Shown piece after piece: positions 5,467 to 5,558 of a DNA stretch of 5,558 nt (position 1 is the stretch's first letter; every line of letters begins with the position of its first letter). This DNA comes from Candidatus Aerophobota bacterium. GTDB lineage: Bacteria > Aerophobota > Aerophobia > Aerophobales > AE-B3A. The notes beneath the pieces are model-generated. The model saw only the letters and a program-made list of their open reading frames with translations, searched no databases and was not told where the DNA came from. The position numbers and the translations under genes are program-made. The stretch is taken from NCBI GenBank assembly GCA_030602105.1, contig JAUWAK010000075.1, positions 1 to 5,558 on the forward strand, given 5' to 3'.

Positions 5467-5558
5467 AATCCAACTTTCGCTGGGCAGCCTACAGGAAAAT
5501 GCTTGTTTCTGGTAAGACGACAGGTGGGCAACAGCAGATTGCGGGAAAACGGAAAAAC

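Noticed and set aside
5461..5494. CTGTAG/CTACAG inverted repeat at the end of the barrel gene as a terminator
   Set aside because: A 6-bp stem with a 22-nt loop and no U-tract is too weak.
5499..5558. Open frame of 20 codons from ATG 5499 to the window end, possibly the next gene
   Set aside because: Only a weak AGGA lies 3-4 nt upstream, the residues (MLVSGKTTGGQQQ...) match nothing I know, and the window ends too soon to judge.

Overview
The window reads as an ordinary chromosomal segment of a diderm (Gram-negative-type) bacterium. The evidence is a queuosine operon running into yajC, a membrane-anchored PpiD-type periplasmic foldase, and a small outer-membrane beta-barrel protein with a signal peptide. 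Base composition is roughly balanced, and AGA/AGG arginine codons are frequent. I cannot assign a phylum. The proteins match the known families in architecture but not closely in sequence to the E. coli versions, so a less-studied or uncultured lineage is plausible (inference). I see no IS element, CRISPR array, tRNA/rRNA, integrase or phage gene.

Layout: (1) 1-2500, plus strand: queA (its first ~5 codons lie left of the window), tgt and yajC, tightly packed. queA and tgt overlap by 23 bp, and yajC follows 48 bp after tgt behind a strong Shine-Dalgarno. (2) 2483-4375, minus strand: a 630-aa PpiD-like SurA/parvulin protein, whose 3' end overlaps the 3' end of yajC by 18 bp, tail to tail. (3) 4376-4680: a divergent intergenic region. 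It holds a good sigma70-type promoter reading left into ppiD, a second promoter reading right, and a 5' leader with a small hairpin. (4) 4696-5466, plus strand: a 256-aa exported beta-barrel protein with two strongly acidic non-barrel segments. (5) 5467-5558: 92 bases with no gene I can support.

How the genes fit together: QueA and Tgt act in one pathway. Tgt inserts preQ1 at the wobble position of GUN tRNAs, and QueA then converts it to epoxyqueuosine. queA-tgt-yajC is a common bacterial order that usually continues into secD-secF. Here secDF is not next to yajC; a convergent foldase gene takes that place. The right half has an envelope-biogenesis theme: YajC is a Sec-accessory membrane protein, PpiD is a chaperone at the periplasmic exit of the translocon, and the barrel protein is the kind of client such a chaperone handles. 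That link is inferred from proximity and known family roles.

The most notable points are four closely spaced G-tracts (a possible G-quadruplex) just inside the yajC message, a PpiD parvulin domain that keeps the catalytic histidines absent from E. coli PpiD, the convergent overlap that replaces secDF, and the unrecognised acidic barrel protein divergent from the foldase. I do not see a clearly new multi-gene system here.
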